Shown piece after piece: positions 17,116 to 26,423 of a stretch of DNA of 64,000 bases. Source of the stretch: Pseudomonas sp. R-28-1W-6 (GTDB lineage: Bacteria > Pseudomonadota > Gammaproteobacteria > Pseudomonadales > Pseudomonadaceae); assembly GCF_009799925.1 (NCBI RefSeq), contig NZ_WELK01000007.1, positions 1 to 64,000 on the forward strand, written 5' to 3'. The notes below the pieces were generated by a model, which saw nothing but the letters and a program-made list of their open reading frames with translations, did no database searches and was not told where the DNA came from. Both the position numbers and the translations under genes were made by a program. The number at the start of each line of letters is the position of its first letter. Position 1 is the stretch's first letter.

Positions 17116-18108
17116 ATGGATAGCATTCTGCAGGATGGCTTCGGCCGCAGTATCGATTACCTGCGCATGTCGGTGACCGATCGCTGCGATTTCCGCTGTG
17201 TCTACTGCATGGCCGAGGACATGACCTTCCTGCCGCGCCAGCAGGTGCTCGGCCTGGAGGAGCTGTACCGCCTGGCGGCGCTGTTCGTGCGCAACGGGGT
17301 GAAGAAGATCCGCCTGACCGGCGGCGAGCCGCTGGTGCGCAAGGGCATCGTCCAGCTGTGCGCGCAGATCGCCGCCTTGCCGGGGCTGCGCGAACTGGTG
17401 ATGACCAGCAACGGCTCGCAGCTGGTCAAGCTGGCGCAGCCGCTGGCCGACGCCGGGGTCAAGCGCCTCAACATCAGCCTGGACAGCCTCGATCCGCAGC
17501 GCTTCCGGGCGATCACCCGCACCGGCGAGCTGGCCCAGGTGCTGGCCGGCATCGACGCGGCGAGCGCCGCCGGCTTTGCCCGGGTCAAGCTCAATACCGT
17601 GGTGATGCAGGGGCGCAATGCCGACGAGGTGCTCGACCTGGTCGACTATGCGGTGAACCGCGGTCTGGACATCAGCTTTATCGAGGAAATGCCGCTGGGC
17701 GAGGTGGGCCGCTCGCGCGGCGAAAGCTACTGCTCCAGCGACTGGGTGCGCGAGCGCATCGCCGAGCGCTACAGCCTGCTCGACAGCGCCGAGCAGAGCG
17801 GCGGGCCGGCGCGCTACGTGCGCCTCAAGGACTTCCCCGAGAGCCGCATCGGCTTCATCTCGCCGCACAGCCACAACTTTTGCAGCACCTGCAACCGCGT
17901 GCGCCTGACCGTGGAAGGGCGCCTGCTGCTGTGCCTGGGCCACGAGAACTCCATCGACCTGCGCGCCCTGCTGCGCCGCCATCCGCAAAGCGACGCGCCC
18001 TTGCTGCAGGCGATCCACGCCGGCCTGGCACGCAAGCCGCTGCGTCACGAATTCAGCGTCGGCGGCGAGGTGCAGGTGCTGCGCTTCATGAACGCCAGCG
18101 GCGGCTGA
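17116..18108 (+). CDS. moaA: GTP 3',8-cyclase MoaA (molybdopterin synthesis)
   Basis: This 330-residue radical-SAM enzyme starts molybdopterin synthesis from GTP with MoaC. The SAM-cluster cysteines are Cys24, Cys28 and Cys31 (CDFRCVYC). The second cluster is given by [10 protein letters not shown] with a following LLCLG. The C-terminal Gly-Gly needed for activity is present. GTG at 17113 and ATG at 17116 are both possible; the ATG is given here, with GGGGAG upstream. Placing moaA at the end of the nar gene group links cofactor supply to enzyme synthesis. A strong terminator follows. Confidence 0.96.
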   Translation: MDSILQDGFGRSIDYLRMSVTDRCDFRCVYCMAEDMTFLPRQQVLGLEELYRLAALFVRNGVKKIRLTGGEPLVRKGIVQLCAQIAALPGLRELVMTSNGSQLVKLAQPLADAGVKRLNISLDSLDPQRFRAITRTGELAQVLAGIDAASAAGFARVKLNTVVMQGRNADEVLDLVDYAVNRGLDISFIEEMPLGEVGRSRGESYCSSDWVRERIAERYSLLDSAEQSGGPARYVRLKDFPESRIGFISPHSHNFCSTCNRVRLTVEGRLLLCLGHENSIDLRALLRRHPQSDAPLLQAIHAGLARKPLRHEFSVGGEVQVLRFMNASGG

Positions 18109-18127
18109 ATCGAGCCAATCTCCCTTC

Positions 18128-18152
18128 GGCCGCCTCGCGCGGCCTTTTTTTT
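18128..18152 (+). terminator. Rho-independent terminator of moaA
   Basis: A six-base stem GGCCGC / GCGGCC with a five-base loop is followed directly by eight T residues. Confidence 0.9.
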
Positions 18153-18208
18153 GTTGCGTGCAGCGGTTGGCGGGCTTGCGCGGCGCCCTAGCGTGCACGG
18201 CCATGAGG

Positions 18209-18230
18209 CGCAGGCTGCGCCGTGCGCACC
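18209..18230 (+). repeat. Interspersed GTAGGGTGCGCC-type repeat, degenerate copy (copy 3)
   Basis: The copy reads CGCAGGCTGCGCCGTGCGCA at its start; it keeps the right half of the family core and has two changes in the left half. Confidence 0.5.
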
Positions 18231-18282
18231 AATTCGATGCGTTTCCCTGCGCGGAGCTGGCCGGGGCCGGAGTGAGCCATAG

Positions 18283-19782
<1,500 letters not shown>

Positions 19783-19819
19783 CCCGCCGCCCGCAGGCGC
19801 CACGGCGCCGCCCGCGCAG

Positions 19820-19849
19820 ATGCCCGCCCCGCAAGGTGCGGGCATTTTT
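19820..19849 (+). terminator. Rho-independent terminator of gdhA
   Basis: Stem ATGCCCGC / GCGGGCAT with a ten-base loop ends in a TTTTT run. Confidence 0.85.
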
Positions 19850-19914
19850 CATTGGCGATGTATCAATAGCGTGTTGAATGGGCGCATGCCATCCGTGGGC
19901 ACGAGCTCTGCTTT

Positions 19915-19935
19915 GTAGGGTGCGCCGTGCGCACC
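19915..19935 (+). repeat. Interspersed GTAGGGTGCGCC-type repeat (copy 4)
   Basis: Full forward copy, GTAGGGTGCGCCGTGCGCAC followed by C, in the gap after gdhA. Confidence 0.75.
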
Positions 19936-19969
19936 TGATGGCCTCGGGGGCACCATGCTGAGCTGATTG

Positions 19970-20445
19970 CCGAGCGGGCTGATGGTTTGGGTTTCGCCCA
20001 CCCGGGCGACTCACTTTGACTCGCTGTGCTCGCCCTGCGGGTCAGCCTGCGGCTGTTACTCCGCTTTGCTGCGTTGCTTTGTTTGCGCAAAGAAAAGTAA
20101 GCAAAAGAAAGCGCCCCCCGACATCCGGCCCTGCGCTTCGCTCCGGGTTCCCTCCTTCCGGTGCCGCTCCGGGGGCTGGCTTACAAGGGCCATCCATGGC
20201 CCTTTAAGCCTCTCGCCGCATCCCTGCGGCTCGTCCCCCTGCGCAACACCTCCACTCGGCCTCCTGACGGGGACTCGGGCACCGAGCTGCCTGATGGCTC
20301 GTTCTTGCCGCTACGCGGATTTGGTTCCCGCCTTTGCAAACCATGGAGCCGCCGTGGGCGAGGGGATTCGCCGCGCGATCGCCCCCTCTGTTCGCTGCCG
20401 GCGATGCCGTTTGCCGCAGGCGCGAAGCCGATCACGTTCGGCTTT
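19970..20445. repeat. Long non-coding intergenic repeat-like segment
   Basis: Most of the 774-base gap between gdhA and nrdD is this segment. It opens near a GGTTTCGCCCACCCGGGCGA type stretch, runs through a GCAAAGAAAAGTAAGC stretch, and contains a 20-base palindrome (20185-20204, AAGGGCCAT-CC-ATGGCCCTT). I recognise it as resembling a long sequence repeated between genes in many Pseudomonas chromosomes. No frame looks like a protein, and no transposase is present. The identification as repeat is from memory, since no second copy lies in this window. Confidence 0.5.
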
Positions 20446-20454
20446 TGCGCATTC

Positions 20455-20468
20455 TTGATCATGATCAA
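20455..20468. promoter_or_regulatory. ANR/FNR box of nrdD, perfect palindrome
   Basis: TTGATCATGATCAA matches all ten ANR positions and is itself a full palindrome. A -10-like TAGATT at 20490-20495 would put the transcript start near 20502, exactly 41 bases from the box centre. This is the standard class II activator geometry. Confidence 0.85.
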
Positions 20469-20495
20469 TTCGTTAGTGCCGCCAAGCCGTAGATT

Positions 20496-20543
20496 GCACA
20501 GCATGTTGTGTTTGATGTGCTAAACAATAACTACATGATGTGT
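20496..20543. promoter_or_regulatory. Two tandem NrdR-like boxes before nrdD
   Basis: Two 16-base boxes, 20496-20511 (GCACAGCATGTTGTGT) and 20528-20543 (TAACTACATGATGTGT), match about 12 and 11 of 16 positions of the NrdR consensus ACACWATATATWGTGT. They are separated by 16 bases, so the centres are 32 bases apart, the spacing known for NrdR pairs. They overlap and follow the predicted start, which fits repression by NrdR. Confidence 0.6.
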
Positions 20544-20556
20544 TTGGAGGTGGTAA

Positions 20557-22575
20557 GTGCTTCCGCGTAAACAACCCTATCGGCCGACCCTGCTGTACAA
20601 GCGCGACGGCAGTGAAGCGGCATTCGACAGCAGCAAGATCCAGCGCGCCATCGCCGCGGCCGGCGAGGCCAGCGGCGAGTTCCACGCCGCCGATGCCCAG
20701 GCCCTGATGGAGGCGGTGCTGGCCCGTCTGCTGGAGTTCGACAGCCTGGGCGTCGAGCAGGTGCAGGACAAGGTCGAGCTGGTGCTGATGGAGGCCGGTT
20801 ACTACGCCACGGCGCGCGCCTATATCGTCTACCGCGAACGCCATGGCCGGCTGCGCCGCGACCGGCGCAGCCTGGTCGACGTGGCCGCGTCGATGAACGA
20901 ATACCTGTCCCGCGAGGACTGGCGCGTGCAGGCCAACGCCAACCAGGGCTATTCCCTCGGCGGGCTGATCCTCAACGTGTCCGGCAAGGTCACCGCCAAC
21001 TACTGGCTGGACGAGGTGTACAGCGCCGAGATCGGCTGGGCCCACCGCGAGGCCGACCTGCATATCCACGACCTCGACATGCTCGCCGGCTACTGCGCCG
21101 GCTGGTCGCTGCGCACCCTGCTGCACGAGGGCCTCAACGGCATCCCCGGGCGGGTCGAGGCCGGGCCGCCCAAGCACCTGTCCAGCGCCCTCGGGCAGAT
21201 GGTCAACTTCCTCGGCACCCTGCAGAACGAGTGGGCCGGGGCCCAGGCCTTCAGCTCCTTCGACACCTACCTGGCGCCCTACGTGCGCAAGGACCAGCTG
21301 AGCTACGCCCAGGTGCGCCAGTCGCTGCAGGAGTTCATCTACAACCTCAACGTGCCGTCGCGCTGGGGCACCCAGACGCCCTTCACCAACCTGACCTTCG
21401 ACTGGGTCTGCCCGGAAGACCTGCGCGAGCAGGTGCCGGTGATCGGCGGGGTGGAGATGCCGTTCTGCTACGGCGAGCTGCAGGCCGAGATGGAGCTGAT
21501 CAACCGCGCCTACATCGAGGTGATGATGGCCGGCGACGCCAAGGGCCGGGTGTTCACCTTCCCGATCCCGACCTACAACATCACCCACGACTTCCCCTGG
21601 GACAGCGACAACGCCACGCGCCTGTTCGACATGACCGCGCGCTACGGCCTGCCGTACTTCCAGAACTTCCTCAATTCCGACATGCAGCCCAACCAGGTGC
21701 GCTCGATGTGCTGCCGCCTGCAGCTGGACGTGCGCGAGCTGCTCAAGCGCGGCAACGGCCTGTTCGGCTCGGCCGAGCAGACCGGCTCCCTCGGCGTGGT
21801 GACCATCAACTGCGCGCGCCTGGGTTATGTCCACCGCCAGGACTGGGACGGCCTGCTGCTGCGCCTGGACCAGCTGCTGCAGATGGCCTACGAGAGCCTG
21901 GAGGTCAAGCGCAAGGTGATCCAGCACCACATGGATGCCGGCCTCTACCCCTACACCCGGCGCTACCTGGGCACCCTGCGCAACCACTTCTCCACCATCG
22001 GCCTGAACGGCCTGCACGAGATGCTGCGCAACTTCACCGGCGACCGCGACGGCATGCACAGCGAGGCCGGGCGCGAACTGGCGATCCGCCTGCTCGACCA
22101 CGTGCGCGCCCGCCTGGTCGAGTTCCAGGAGGAAAGCGGGCACATGTACAACCTCGAGGCCACGCCGGCCGAGGGCACCACCTACCGCTTCGCCAAGGAA
22201 GACAAGAAGCGCTTCCCCGACATCCTCCAGGCCGGCAGCTTGGATGCACCGTACTACACCAACTCCTCGCAGCTGCCGGTGGGCTTCACCAGCGATCCGT
22301 TCGAGGCGCTGGAGCTGCAGGACGAGCTGCAGTGCAAGTACACCGGCGGCACCGTGCTGCACCTGTACATGGCCGAGCGGGTGTCCTCGGCCGAGGCCTG
22401 CAAGAAGCTGGTGCGCACCGCTCTCAGTCGCTACCGCCTGCCGTACCTGACCGTTACCCCGACCTTCTCGATCTGCCCGGTGCACGGCTACCTGGCCGGC
22501 GAGCACGAGTTCTGTCCGAAGTGCGACGAGGCCCTGCTGCACAAGCAGCAGTGCTGCGGCGCCTGCGGCGGATAA
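20557..22575 (+). CDS. nrdD: Anaerobic ribonucleoside-triphosphate reductase NrdD, main part lacking the glycyl-radical motif
   Basis: This 672-residue protein is the class III reductase that makes deoxynucleotides without oxygen. Residues 3-95 form the ATP-cone regulatory domain. A Cys385-Cys386 pair (SMCC) is a candidate site for the thiyl radical. A zinc site is formed at the C-terminus by Cys653-x2-Cys656 and Cys667-x2-Cys670. The start is GTG, with GGAGGTGG at 20546-20553. The frame ends in GACGG and a TAA before any RVxGY glycyl-radical motif. That motif is in the next small ORF, in the same phase, 30 bases on. So NrdD is either naturally split or interrupted. Confidence 0.93.
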   Translation: MLPRKQPYRPTLLYKRDGSEAAFDSSKIQRAIAAAGEASGEFHAADAQALMEAVLARLLEFDSLGVEQVQDKVELVLMEAGYYATARAYIVYRERHGRLRRDRRSLVDVAASMNEYLSREDWRVQANANQGYSLGGLILNVSGKVTANYWLDEVYSAEIGWAHREADLHIHDLDMLAGYCAGWSLRTLLHEGLNGIPGRVEAGPPKHLSSALGQMVNFLGTLQNEWAGAQAFSSFDTYLAPYVRKDQLSYAQVRQSLQEFIYNLNVPSRWGTQTPFTNLTFDWVCPEDLREQVPVIGGVEMPFCYGELQAEMELINRAYIEVMMAGDAKGRVFTFPIPTYNITHDFPWDSDNATRLFDMTARYGLPYFQNFLNSDMQPNQVRSMCCRLQLDVRELLKRGNGLFGSAEQTGSLGVVTINCARLGYVHRQDWDGLLLRLDQLLQMAYESLEVKRKVIQHHMDAGLYPYTRRYLGTLRNHFSTIGLNGLHEMLRNFTGDRDGMHSEAGRELAIRLLDHVRARLVEFQEESGHMYNLEATPAEGTTYRFAKEDKKRFPDILQAGSLDAPYYTNSSQLPVGFTSDPFEALELQDELQCKYTGGTVLHLYMAERVSSAEACKKLVRTALSRYRLPYLTVTPTFSICPVHGYLAGEHEFCPKCDEALLHKQQCCGACGG

Positions 22576-22605
22576 AGACATTCACCCACAGCAAGGAGCA
22601 ACACC

Positions 22606-22755
22606 ATGAACCAAGCCATGCAACTGCCAGAAGCCCAACGCCAGCGCTGCGAAGTCTGGACCCGCGTGATGGGCTACCACCGCCCGGTGGCGGCCTTCAA
22701 TCCGGGCAAGCAGTCCGAGCACCGCGAGCGCCAGCACTTCTGCGAACCCAAATAG
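22606..22755 (+). CDS. Separate glycyl-radical domain of NrdD (49 residues)
   Basis: This small ORF encodes the part missing from NrdD. It contains RVMGYHRP with the radical glycine at residue 23, then FNPGKQSEHRERQ, which matches the C-terminal glycyl-radical loop of NrdD enzymes (RVxGY followed by RPFNxGKQ). It has its own AAGGAG at 22593-22598, seven bases from the ATG. It lies in the same frame as nrdD after one TAA and ten codons. The protein would have to dock onto NrdD to be activated by NrdG, much as the GrcA (YfiD) spare part does for pyruvate formate-lyase. Confidence 0.85.
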   Translation: MNQAMQLPEAQRQRCEVWTRVMGYHRPVAAFNPGKQSEHRERQHFCEPK

Positions 22756-22838
22756 GCCGCCAGCGGCGTCATCCGGCCAGGCCCGTGCGGTGATAAGCGC
22801 GGGTCTGGCTTTGTCATCTGTACCTTCAGGAGGTGGTC

Positions 22839-23573
22839 ATGAACAGTCCTTGTCAGTCCTTCGGCAGTGGCCCGCTGGACGTACCGCTGCGCATCGGCGG
22901 GCTGCTGCCGATGACCACCCTCGACTACCCCGAACACCTGGCCTGCGTGCTGTTCTGCCAGGGCTGCGCCTGGCGCTGCCGCTACTGCCACAACCCGGAG
23001 CTGATCCGCGCCAAGGTGCCCACCCCGATCAGCTGGGACGAGGTGCTGCGCTTCCTGCGCAAGCGCCGCGGCCTGCTCGACGCGGTGGTCTTCAGCGGCG
23101 GCGAGGCGACCCTGCAGAAGGCCCTGCCCGGGGCCATGCGCAAGGTGCGCGAACTGGGCTTCAAGGTCGGCCTGCACAGTGCCGGGATCAAGCCGACCTC
23201 GTTCCGCCGCGTGCTGGCGCTGTGCGACTGGGTCGGCTTCGACGTCAAGGCGCTGGAGGAAGAGGCCGAGCTGATCACCGGGGTCACCGGCAGCGGCCAG
23301 GCCAACTGGCACAGCCTGGAGCTGCTGCTGGACAGCGGGGTGGACTACGAATGCCGCACCACCGTGCACTGGCAGCTGTTCGACTGCCAGCGCCTGCAAC
23401 GCCTGGGCGAACGCCTGGCGGCGCTTGGCGTGCAGCGCTTCGTGGTGCAGCTGGCCCGCCCGCAACAGATGCTCGACCCGCAACTGGGCGCCGCGCCGAT
23501 GCCGGCCGAAGCCGCCCAGCTATGGCCCTATCTGCAGCAGCTGTTTCCCCGCTTCGAGCTGCGTGAGGCCTGA
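22839..23573 (+). CDS. nrdG: Anaerobic ribonucleotide reductase activase NrdG
   Basis: This 244-residue radical-SAM enzyme makes the glycyl radical on NrdD. The cluster cysteines are Cys43, Cys47 and Cys50 (CAWRCRYC). VVFSGGEATLQ near 90 is the SAM-binding GGE motif. AGGAGG at 22828-22833 selects the ATG at 22839. The protein is longer than the roughly 150-residue E. coli NrdG and is of the longer NrdG-like type found in Pseudomonas. It is the third gene of an operon with nrdD and the small glycyl-radical ORF. Its target glycine is therefore on the small protein. Confidence 0.92.
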   Translation: MNSPCQSFGSGPLDVPLRIGGLLPMTTLDYPEHLACVLFCQGCAWRCRYCHNPELIRAKVPTPISWDEVLRFLRKRRGLLDAVVFSGGEATLQKALPGAMRKVRELGFKVGLHSAGIKPTSFRRVLALCDWVGFDVKALEEEAELITGVTGSGQANWHSLELLLDSGVDYECRTTVHWQLFDCQRLQRLGERLAALGVQRFVVQLARPQQMLDPQLGAAPMPAEAAQLWPYLQQLFPRFELREA

Positions 23574-23623
23574 GCGGAATCCTGCGACTTGCGGGCGCAC
23601 CGGCAAACCCGTGCAGAGCCCTC

Positions 23624-23645
23624 GGTGCGCATGGCGCACCCTACG
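23624..23645 (-). repeat. Interspersed GTAGGGTGCGCC-type repeat (copy 5)
   Basis: Reverse-orientation copy reading GGTGCGCATGGCGCACCCTA. It forms an inverted pair with copy 6. Confidence 0.7.
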
Positions 23646-23716
23646 CAGAGCCAGCGCCAGCGGCTTGCGGGGTGCCGGGTTTCTCACTGCTCCCGGAGCT
23701 GCAGTCTGCATCATGC

Positions 23717-23738
23717 CGTAGGGTGCGCCGTGCGCACC
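23717..23738 (+). repeat. Interspersed GTAGGGTGCGCC-type repeat (copy 6)
   Basis: Full forward copy in the gap between convergent nrdG and the iron-uptake operon. A degenerate reverse fragment (GGTGCGCATGACGCACG) lies at 23761-23777. Confidence 0.75.
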
Positions 23739-23816
23739 GGTAAGTCCGTGCGGAGTCTTCGGTGCGCATGACGCACGCAGAGCCAACGGCTTGCGCCAAC
23801 CGCTATCGAGCGCGTC

Positions 23817-25184
23817 TTACCAGCCCCAGAACTGCAGCCACCAGGTCGTGGCGATCAGCAGATTGGCCAGCAGCAGGGCGCCCAGGATCGGCAGGCGTTG
23901 TGCGGGTGTCAGGGCGCGGCAGACCTGCCAGCCGAGGTGCAGGCTCCAGAGCAGGGCGGCGGCCAGCAGCGTGGCGCGCACGCTAGGCACCCAGAGCAGG
24001 GCCAGGCCCTCGTAGCGCAGCAGCTTGACCGTGGTGGCGGAGAGGCCGAGAAACAGCCCGGCCGCGCCGGTTGGCAGCAGGCACAACGCGATCTGGCGGG
24101 CGAAGGCCGGACCTTGCCCGGCCAGCTTGGCGGCCCCGCTGAGCAACAGGTGCAGGCCGCCGCCGAGCAGCAGGCTGCTGGCGCCCAGGTACAGGCAGAT
24201 GCTCAGGCCATCGAGCCAGGTGAAGGCATCGTTGAGCTGCGGATAATGGGTCAGCAGCCACCAGGGCGCGTCGGCTTCCAGCGGCCAGAGGATGTCGCGC
24301 CGCACCAGCCATTCGGCCAGGGTTTGCTTCAGGGCGATGAACCAGGGGCTGACCGTCCACTGGAAGGCGCCGATGGCCAGGCCGATCACCCCGTAGAGCA
24401 GCAGGCGCACCTCCCAGGTGGTGTCGCCGTCGGCGCCGTAGCGGACGATTTCCTCGTTGCCGGAGCGGGCGATCAGGCGCACCGCATCGCGCTGGCCGCT
24501 GCAGCGGCCGCAGGCGTGGCAGTCTGAGGCGCCGCGCATGCGGCGGATATCCAGCAGCGGCGCGCAGTTGGGCGGCGGCAGGTGCGGTGCGGCGTTGGCC
24601 TGCCAGCGCGCCTCGTCGACCTGGAAATGCACGGGGGCGAGTTTGGCCAGCAGGGCGAACACCCCGCTGACCGGGCACAGGTAGCGGCACCACACGCGCT
24701 TGCCGCGGCCGTACAGGTAGCCGACCAGCATGGCCGCCAGGGTCGAGCCGCCGAGGATCAGCAGGGCGGCCTGGGCGTAGTCGTAGACGCTGATCAGCTG
24801 GCCGTACAGGGTGGTCAGCAGGAAACCCAGGGTCGGCCAGCCGCCCCAGCGCATCCAGCGCGGGGTGCCGCGGCCCTGGCCGTGTCGGCTGGCCCATTCG
24901 CTGAGCGAGCCTTCCGGGCACAGCACGCCGCACCACAGGCGGCCGAACAGGACGATCGACAGCAGCACGAACGGCCACCACAGGCCCCAGAACACGAACT
25001 GGGCCAGCAGCGTCAGGTTGTCCAGCAGGCCCGCCGAGCCTGGCGGCAGGGGCAGCAGGGCGGGGATCACCAGCAGAGCGGCGTAGACCAGCACCACCAG
25101 CCACTGCAACCGGCGGATCAGTCCGGCGTGGCGGCGCATGGCGTGGCCCAGGCGGGTGAGCCGGCGGTTGAGCGCGGCGTTCAT
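23817..25184 (-). CDS. ftrD: FtrD-like membrane ferredoxin of an iron-uptake system
   Basis: This 455-residue polytopic protein resembles NapH/NosR-type membrane ferredoxins. CPEGSLSEW near 105 and CPVSGVF near 185 are cysteine-containing loops of that family. CHACGRC near 235 belongs to an iron-sulfur site, and about ten hydrophobic segments are present. In ferrous-iron systems named FtrABCD, this subunit is proposed to accept electrons from iron oxidised by the FtrB cupredoxin. The start overlaps the ftrC stop by four bases. The electron-acceptor role comes from the family model, not from the sequence. Confidence 0.82.
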   Translation of the reverse strand: MNAALNRRLTRLGHAMRRHAGLIRRLQWLVVLVYAALLVIPALLPLPPGSAGLLDNLTLLAQFVFWGLWWPFVLLSIVLFGRLWCGVLCPEGSLSEWASRHGQGRGTPRWMRWGGWPTLGFLLTTLYGQLISVYDYAQAALLILGGSTLAAMLVGYLYGRGKRVWCRYLCPVSGVFALLAKLAPVHFQVDEARWQANAAPHLPPPNCAPLLDIRRMRGASDCHACGRCSGQRDAVRLIARSGNEEIVRYGADGDTTWEVRLLLYGVIGLAIGAFQWTVSPWFIALKQTLAEWLVRRDILWPLEADAPWWLLTHYPQLNDAFTWLDGLSICLYLGASSLLLGGGLHLLLSGAAKLAGQGPAFARQIALCLLPTGAAGLFLGLSATTVKLLRYEGLALLWVPSVRATLLAAALLWSLHLGWQVCRALTPAQRLPILGALLLANLLIATTWWLQFWGW

Positions 25185-26026
25185 GCCGCGCGGCTCTGCA
25201 GAACCCTCCGCGGCGGCCGCAGCAGGCTCCAGGCGAGCAGCCAGTAGTAGCCCAGCAGGCCCACGTGCAGGGCCGAAGGCATGGCCCGGTAGCCGCTCAG
25301 GCTGGCCAGCAGCGCGCCCGGCTTCCTGCCGTCGTCGAGCAGCGCCGAGCTGTCCCACATCGGCTCGCTGAGCAGGGCGTAGATGTGTTCGGGCAGGTCC
25401 AGGGCCATCCACTGGCCGCTGGCGCGGTCCACCGCGCTCATCAGCAGGGCGCCGCCGAGCAGCAACAGCAGCACTTCGCTGACCAGGAAGAACTGGCGCC
25501 AGGCGATGAAGCGGCTGCCGGCCTGCAGCAGGGCGAAGCACAGCAGGCCGAGCAGCAGGCCCAGGCCCGCGCCCAGCGCCAGGCTGGCGGGGTTGGCCGA
25601 GGCGCTGACGCCGTAGAGGAAGATCACCGTCTCGCTGCCTTCGCGCGCCACCGCCAGGGCCACCAGCAGCGCCAGGCTGGCCAGGCGGCCGTGCTGCAGG
25701 GCGCTGTCGGCCTGTTGTTCGAGCTGCTGGCGCAGTTGCCCGCCGTTGCGGGCCATCCAGTGCACCATCTGCAGGATCAGCACGCAGGCGAGCAGACTGA
25801 GGCCGGCCTGGAACCATTCCCCACCCGGGCCGCTCATCCAGTTGCCGGCCAGGGCCATCAGCGCGGCCAGCAGCCCGGCCAGCAGCAGGCCGGCGCCGAC
25901 CCCGGCCCACAGGTGCAGCAGGGCACGCTGCTGGCCGGGCTGGCGGCGCAGCCAGGCATACAGGATGCCGATCACCAGCAGGGCCTCGACGCTCTCGCGC
26001 CAGACGATCAACAGGGCTTGTTCCAT
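25181..26026 (-). CDS. ftrC: FtrC-like iron permease (FTR1 family)
   Basis: This 281-residue inner-membrane permease of the Ftr1/EfeU family has seven hydrophobic segments. The two REXXE iron-binding motifs are intact: RESVE at 10-14 and REGSE at 128-132. FTR1 permeases move iron that has just been oxidised to the ferric form. The gene follows ftrB by 24 bases and overlaps ftrD by four. The length is as expected. Confidence 0.92.
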   Translation of the reverse strand: MEQALLIVWRESVEALLVIGILYAWLRRQPGQQRALLHLWAGVGAGLLLAGLLAALMALAGNWMSGPGGEWFQAGLSLLACVLILQMVHWMARNGGQLRQQLEQQADSALQHGRLASLALLVALAVAREGSETVIFLYGVSASANPASLALGAGLGLLLGLLCFALLQAGSRFIAWRQFFLVSEVLLLLLGGALLMSAVDRASGQWMALDLPEHIYALLSEPMWDSSALLDDGRKPGALLASLSGYRAMPSALHVGLLGYYWLLAWSLLRPPRRVLQSRAA

Positions 26027-26050
26027 TGCGGGTACCTCGAAGAATGCGGG

Positions 26051-26377
26051 TCAGCGAGCCTCGATCACGCCTTGCGGCAGCTCGGGGTGGAACTCGTCGA
26101 AGAACAGGTAGCGCCCGGGCTTGAGCGGATGGATCACGACGAAGGAGCTGACGCCGGGGCTGAGTACCTTCTCCACGCGCAGCGGCGTGCTTTCGAACTC
26201 GATGGGCCCCTGGCCGACGTTGTGCACGACGATCTTGAAGCGTTGCCCGGCGGCCACCTGCAGGCTGGCCGGGGTGAAGTGACCGTCACGGATGCTCAGC
26301 TCGTAGCTCGGCAGCGGGGCGGCCAGCAGGCCGCCGGGCAGGGCGGCGAGCAGCAGGCAGAGGGCTGGATGATGCAT
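26051..26377 (-). CDS. ftrB: FtrB-like cupredoxin of the iron-uptake system
   Basis: This 108-residue periplasmic protein has a signal peptide (1-19) and a cupredoxin-1-type fold pattern (FTPASLQVAAGQRFKIVVHN, then PLKPGRYLFFDEF). In the FtrABCD model this protein oxidises ferrous iron delivered by FtrA. The mature protein has no cysteine and only three histidines, so it lacks a classical type 1 copper site, which is usual for this branch. The ATG at 26377 gives the signal peptide. Confidence 0.8.
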   Translation of the reverse strand: MHHPALCLLLAALPGGLLAAPLPSYELSIRDGHFTPASLQVAAGQRFKIVVHNVGQGPIEFESTPLRVEKVLSPGVSSFVVIHPLKPGRYLFFDEFHPELPQGVIEAR

Positions 26378-26423
26378 GGGGCGCTCTCCGGGGAGGGCGG
26401 CGCGCGCGGGCGCGCCGCGGGGG

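Noticed and set aside
20185-20204. Palindrome as a possible attachment site
   Set aside because: No integrase, tRNA fragment or second copy was found nearby; it is better explained as part of the repeat block.
20181-20504. Minus-strand 107-residue frame before nrdD
   Set aside because: It overlaps the repeat-like block, the ANR box and an NrdR-like box; it resembles translated repeat sequence often misannotated as a gene.
22573-22606. Programmed stop-codon readthrough joining nrdD to the glycyl-radical ORF
   Set aside because: The two are in the same frame, but the stop is TAA without a recognisable recoding signal, and the small ORF has an ideal ribosome-binding site and ATG. Separate translation is simpler.
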